A stretch of DNA of 63,538 bases. It comes from DATESG01 sp964480275 (GTDB lineage Bacteria > Bacillota_I > Bacilli_A > RFN20 > CAG-826). The notes under the pieces were generated by a model, which was not told the DNA's origin, made no database searches, and saw only the letters and a program-made list of their open reading frames with translations. This document shows, piece after piece, positions 60,747 to 63,538 of the stretch. The number at the start of each line of letters is the position of its first letter. The stretch's first letter is position 1. Location of the stretch: positions 1-63,538 of the forward strand of contig CAYZOC010000001.1 in NCBI GenBank assembly GCA_964480275.1, written 5' to 3'. The translations under genes and the position numbers were made by a program.

Positions 60747-62045
60747 ATGCCAACAATTATTGATATTTATGCCCGTGAAGTAATCGATTCACGTGGTAAT
60801 CCGACAATTGAAGTTGAAGTTACTTCTTCTTCCGGTGCTTTTGGTCGGGCAATTGTTCCTAGCGGAGCAAGTACAGGCGAAAGAGAAGCACTTGAATTAC
60901 GTGATTTAGATAAAAAACGTTTTGGTGGTAAGGGTGTCCTTAAGGCCGTTGAAAACGTTAATGAAATTATCGCACCTGCCCTTATTGGTGAATTTGATGT
61001 TGATGAACAAGTTGCCATTGACAAGCGGCTCCTAGAATTAGATGGTACTCCATTTAAAGAAAAACTAGGTGCTAATGCACTACTTGGTGTCTCGCTTGCC
61101 TGTGCGCGGGCCGCAGCTGATTATTTTGGACTTCCCCTATATAAATATTTAGGTGGACCAAATGCAAAGAAACTACCAGTTCCAATGATGAATGTCATTA
61201 ACGGTGGTGCCCATGCTGATAGCAGTGTCGATTTCCAAGAATTTATGATTATGCCAGCCGGCGCGCCAAATCTACGTGAAGCGCTACGCTGGGGTGCCGA
61301 AGTGTTCCATGAACTTAAAAAAGTTCTTAAAGGCAAAGGCCATATTACCGCAGTCGGTGATGAAGGTGGATTTGCACCAAACCTTGCTAGTAATGAAGAA
61401 CCTTTAGAAGTTATTATTGAAGCAATTAAAAAGGCGGGATTTGAACCTGGTAAGGACTTTGTCCTCGCAATGGACGTAGCCGCAAGTGAGTTTTTCAATA
61501 AAAAACTAGGTGTCTATGAACTGACCAAATCAGGTCAAGGAACAAAAACCACGGAAGAAATGATCGAATGGTATGCTCAGTTAGTTGAAAAATACCCAAT
61601 CGTGTCAATTGAAGATGGTCTTGCCGAAAGTGATTGGGATGGTTGGAAGAAACTTACTGATCGTTTAGGAAAGAAAATTCAATTAGTCGGTGATGATCTA
61701 TTTGTTACCAACCCTGGAATTCTTAAAGAAGGTATTGATAAGGGTATTGCTAACTCTATTCTTATTAAGGTCAACCAAATTGGTACGTTAACTGAAACTC
61801 TTGATGCAATGGAAATGGCCGAAAGAGCAGGCTATACCTGTGTTGTTTCGCACCGTTCTGGTGAAACTGAAGATACAACAATTGCAGATTTAGCTGTTGC
61901 GTTAAATTCAGGTCAAATCAAGACTGGTTCAATGAGCAGGACTGATCGTATTGCTAAATACAATCAATTAATTAGAATTGAAGATGCACTTGGTGATACC
62001 GCAATCTTCCCTGGATTCGATACATTTTATAATATTAAAAAATAG
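60747..62045 (+). CDS. eno: Enolase (phosphopyruvate hydratase)
   Basis: Converts 2-phosphoglycerate to phosphoenolpyruvate. Standard segments: IVPSGASTGEREALELRD, GDEGGFAPN, the metal ligands in LAMDVAASEF, SIEDGLAESDWDGW and LVGDDLFVTN, and the catalytic Lys and substrate loop in ILIKVNQIGTLTET and SHRSGETEDT. Length 432 is typical. GAGGAGG precedes the ATG. It stands alone, not in the usual gapA-pgk-tpi-pgm cluster, with its own promoter and terminator. Confidence 0.99.
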   Translation: MPTIIDIYAREVIDSRGNPTIEVEVTSSSGAFGRAIVPSGASTGEREALELRDLDKKRFGGKGVLKAVENVNEIIAPALIGEFDVDEQVAIDKRLLELDGTPFKEKLGANALLGVSLACARAAADYFGLPLYKYLGGPNAKKLPVPMMNVINGGAHADSSVDFQEFMIMPAGAPNLREALRWGAEVFHELKKVLKGKGHITAVGDEGGFAPNLASNEEPLEVIIEAIKKAGFEPGKDFVLAMDVAASEFFNKKLGVYELTKSGQGTKTTEEMIEWYAQLVEKYPIVSIEDGLAESDWDGWKKLTDRLGKKIQLVGDDLFVTNPGILKEGIDKGIANSILIKVNQIGTLTETLDAMEMAERAGYTCVVSHRSGETEDTTIADLAVALNSGQIKTGSMSRTDRIAKYNQLIRIEDALGDTAIFPGFDTFYNIKK

Positions 62046-62066
62046 TTTTATCAATTCTAAAATACG

Positions 62067-62096
62067 AGCCTTAAGTTAATTCTTAAGGCTTTTTTT
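62067..62096 (+). terminator. eno terminator
   Basis: AGCCTTAAG and CTTAAGGCT form a perfect 9-base stem around TTAATT, followed by seven T. Confidence 0.88.
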
Positions 62097-62207
62097 ACTC
62101 AACTGAATCTTAATTAGCATTACTCATATAATTTTTAATTGATTATATGTCAGTTATTTTTATGATTATGTTTTAAAAAATGACTATGCTTTTAATTTTA
62201 ATTAAAA

Positions 62208-62237
62208 TTGATATAAAATGTAAAAGTATAGTAAAAT
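62208..62237 (+). promoter_or_regulatory. Promoter of the membrane protein gene at 62256
   Basis: TTGATA (62208-62213), 18-base spacer, TAAAAT (62232-62237), with AAGGAG just before the ATG. The bases 62097-62207 between the eno terminator and this show nothing else. Confidence 0.6.
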
Positions 62238-62255
62238 TTAGTTAAGGAGAATCAT

Positions 62256-63104
62256 ATGGGTGGATTGCTTGAAGGTCTAAACATTGTTGAGATAATTTTA
62301 GAAGGTTTAGGACAAATTAACTATGTTTTTGATGTAATAATTATTCTTGCCCTAATACCCGCACTAATTGGCGCTGCTCGCCGTAGCATTATTAAAACAG
62401 CTTTTAAATTTTTAACATATGGCCTTGTTTTTATGTTCGCCATTATTTATATCGATCGAATTACTGACTACGTTGGCAATAACTTCCTAACACTTATCGG
62501 CATGCAAGTCTCCCTTACTTATGATGGAAACACGGTCGCTGCCACTAGTCTATTTGAATTGTTCAACACATTATTTGAACATGACACCAGCGTTTCGCCA
62601 GAGTTTATTGATGGTTTAACTTTTACCGTTGTTAAAAATGTAACTTGGATAATTATTTATCCTCTTCTTACAACAATCTCTTATATCCTAACGACAATTT
62701 TATGGATAATTATCACACTATTTATGCCACGTGCATTACGTAAAAAAATCAAATCACTCAAACTAAAAGCACTAAACCTACCATTAGCCGCGGTATTTTC
62801 ACTAATACTTGCTCTGTTAATGATTAGTCCTTATGTTAACTTAAGTAGTGCCCTCAAGGATGTCGTCGTCGAACCAGAGAGTCCAATTTCATTTATATCC
62901 GCTAGTTATAGCGGTGTCCTTGCATGGTTTACACCAGAAAAATCATTCATTCTGAAATCACTAGACGTGATAAAAATACCACAATTATTCGTCTTTTTTG
63001 ATACTTTTAGTGTTACACAAGGGACAGTGGTAACAGAATATAATTTTATTGAAGAGTTACAAGGAATTATTAATCGGGTCGGTGCCATCACACCTCAGTC
63101 TTAG
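62256..63104 (+). CDS. Multipass membrane protein, weakly CvpA-like, unknown function
   Basis: The 282-residue protein has about four membrane segments (roughly 25-45, 50-70, 128-155, 175-195) and a C-terminal soluble part of about 85 residues. The first half (VIIILALIPALIGAARRSIIKTAF) has the pattern of the CvpA family: an arginine-rich turn between two helices. CvpA members support envelope homeostasis, but likeness here is weak and I do not assign it. AAGGAG precedes the ATG. The 3' end overlaps the next gene by 17 bases, tail to tail. Confidence 0.6.
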   Translation: MGGLLEGLNIVEIILEGLGQINYVFDVIIILALIPALIGAARRSIIKTAFKFLTYGLVFMFAIIYIDRITDYVGNNFLTLIGMQVSLTYDGNTVAATSLFELFNTLFEHDTSVSPEFIDGLTFTVVKNVTWIIIYPLLTTISYILTTILWIIITLFMPRALRKKIKSLKLKALNLPLAAVFSLILALLMISPYVNLSSALKDVVVEPESPISFISASYSGVLAWFTPEKSFILKSLDVIKIPQLFVFFDTFSVTQGTVVTEYNFIEELQGIINRVGAITPQS

Positions 63105-63492
63105 TTAATATATTCAATACTTTATCAAAATCAGTCGATAACGGATAATTTTTATAGTCACTTATTTTTATAAAAAAAGCCTCGCCTTCACTTGATGAAA
63201 TCAAATCACCCACAAATTCATTTGTCTTAAATAAATATGCGATTTCGCATATTTTTTTATCATCGTTAGTCCAAATTATTTTTCCTAAGTACCGCGGACG
63301 CTTAATATTTAAACCTGTTTCTTCGTTGACCTCGCGAACGACGCTATCAAAAAGTGTTTCATCATGTTCAAGATGTCCGCCAGGAAATGTTAGGCCTGGC
63401 CAATCACTTTTTGTTCGGTTGATTACCAGCATCTCATCTTGTTGATTGGTAATCATACACATGTTAGTTTTTATCAATTTATAATTTTTCAT
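63088..63492 (-). CDS. Nudix hydrolase, second MutT-like protein
   Basis: Nudix box GGHLEHDETLFDSVVREVNEETG (38-60) is complete, preceded by DWPGLTFPGG, a pattern seen in 8-oxo-dGTP diphosphatases of the YtkD and MutX kind. 134 residues, like the other Nudix protein at 60159, but the two are not close copies. The ATG at 63492 has no ribosome binding site; TGCTAACAT lies six bases upstream. The specific nucleotide is unknown. Confidence 0.86.
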   Translation of the reverse strand: MKNYKLIKTNMCMITNQQDEMLVINRTKSDWPGLTFPGGHLEHDETLFDSVVREVNEETGLNIKRPRYLGKIIWTNDDKKICEIAYLFKTNEFVGDLISSSEGEAFFIKISDYKNYPLSTDFDKVLNILTKTEV

Positions 63493-63498
63493 AAATTT

Positions 63499-63507
63499 AT
63501 GTTAGCA
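63499..63507 (-). promoter_or_regulatory. Extended -10 of the second Nudix gene, predicted leaderless start
   Basis: TGCTAACAT on the minus strand (TAACAT at 63499-63504), then AAATTT and the ATG at 63492. The hexamer itself matches TATAAT at 4 of 6 positions; no -35 is evident. Confidence 0.5.
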
Positions 63508-63538
63508 AAATATGTCCAACTATTCATTAATTATATTA

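Noticed and set aside
61121..61498. 125-codon minus-strand frame inside eno
   Set aside because: Shadow of a highly conserved gene; composition reflects the complementary strand of eno codons.
1..63538. UGA as a tryptophan codon (Mycoplasma code)
   Set aside because: UGA ends several genes at sites where the next gene starts (for example ATGA overlaps at 10573-10576 and 32862-32865), and Trp is encoded by UGG in conserved positions.

Overview
The window is 63.5 kb of AT-rich, gene-dense bacterial chromosome from a low-GC Firmicute (Bacilli). Support comes from neighbourhoods that match the Bacillus gene order (rpsD-tyrS-LacI/CcpA type; ezrA-cysteine desulfurase-thiI; gmk-priA-rsmB-rlmN-prpC-prkC-rsgA-rpe; addB-addA), a T-box in front of leuS, a cre-like site and glgC-glgD-glgA. 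UGA is an ordinary stop (it ends pepV, the ABC ATPase, glgD, jetB, rsgA and the rsmB-like gene), so this is not a Mycoplasma-type recoded genome. The PASTA-less PrkC and trimmed operons suggest a lineage near Mollicutes/Erysipelotrichia (Acholeplasma- or Izemoplasma-like); that placement is inference. No rRNA, CRISPR array, insertion sequence, prophage or replication origin is visible.

Layout. 1-298: 3' end of an esterase. 325-4336 (minus): ezrA, cysteine desulfurase, thiI. 4498-5297 (plus): rpsD with its own promoter and a long leader. 5399-15804 (minus): leuS (T-box), coaX, an ECF S component, pepV, trmB, M42 peptidase, nicotinate phosphoribosyltransferase, a LacI-family regulator with its own operator-rich promoter, tyrS. 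16055-21583 (minus): ABC exporter, glycogen synthesis. 21672-27114 (minus): a complete SMC-type ATPase, MukE-like and kleisin set of the Wadjet JetABC kind, with no JetD nuclease beside it. 27227-27930 (plus): small PH-like membrane protein, rpmB. 28004-37448 (minus): translation and signalling operon from gmk to rpe. 37537-56523: mixed strands with rqcH, trmL, ppa, a TGS-domain kinase, addBA, glpK, pepP, mrp, yigZ, a CPBP protease, TraX, thioredoxin and two tRNAs. 56723-63492: gnd, zwf, a cyclase, rdgB, two Nudix hydrolases, eno and a membrane protein.

How the genes work together. Carbon flow is represented by zwf, gnd and rpe (pentose phosphate), eno, glpK and glgCDA. Cofactor salvage is represented by the ECF transporter with CoaX (pantothenate to CoA) and nicotinate phosphoribosyltransferase. 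Much of the rest is tRNA and rRNA modification (thiI, trmB, trmL, rlmN), ribosome assembly (rsgA) and DNA upkeep (addAB, priA, JetABC, MutT-like Nudix enzymes, RdgB).

Most unusual points: (1) eight transcription-unit-initial genes have a -10-like hexamer exactly six bases before the ATG and no ribosome binding site in normal position, which predicts leaderless mRNAs beside ordinary Shine-Dalgarno genes; (2) the orphan JetABC condensin; (3) an rsmB-position gene that has lost both catalytic cysteines and the SAM loop; (4) an RqcH homologue without the Asp-Arg pair used in alanine tailing; (5) a soluble PrkC; (6) a DUF1904-like protein with a seven-histidine tail.
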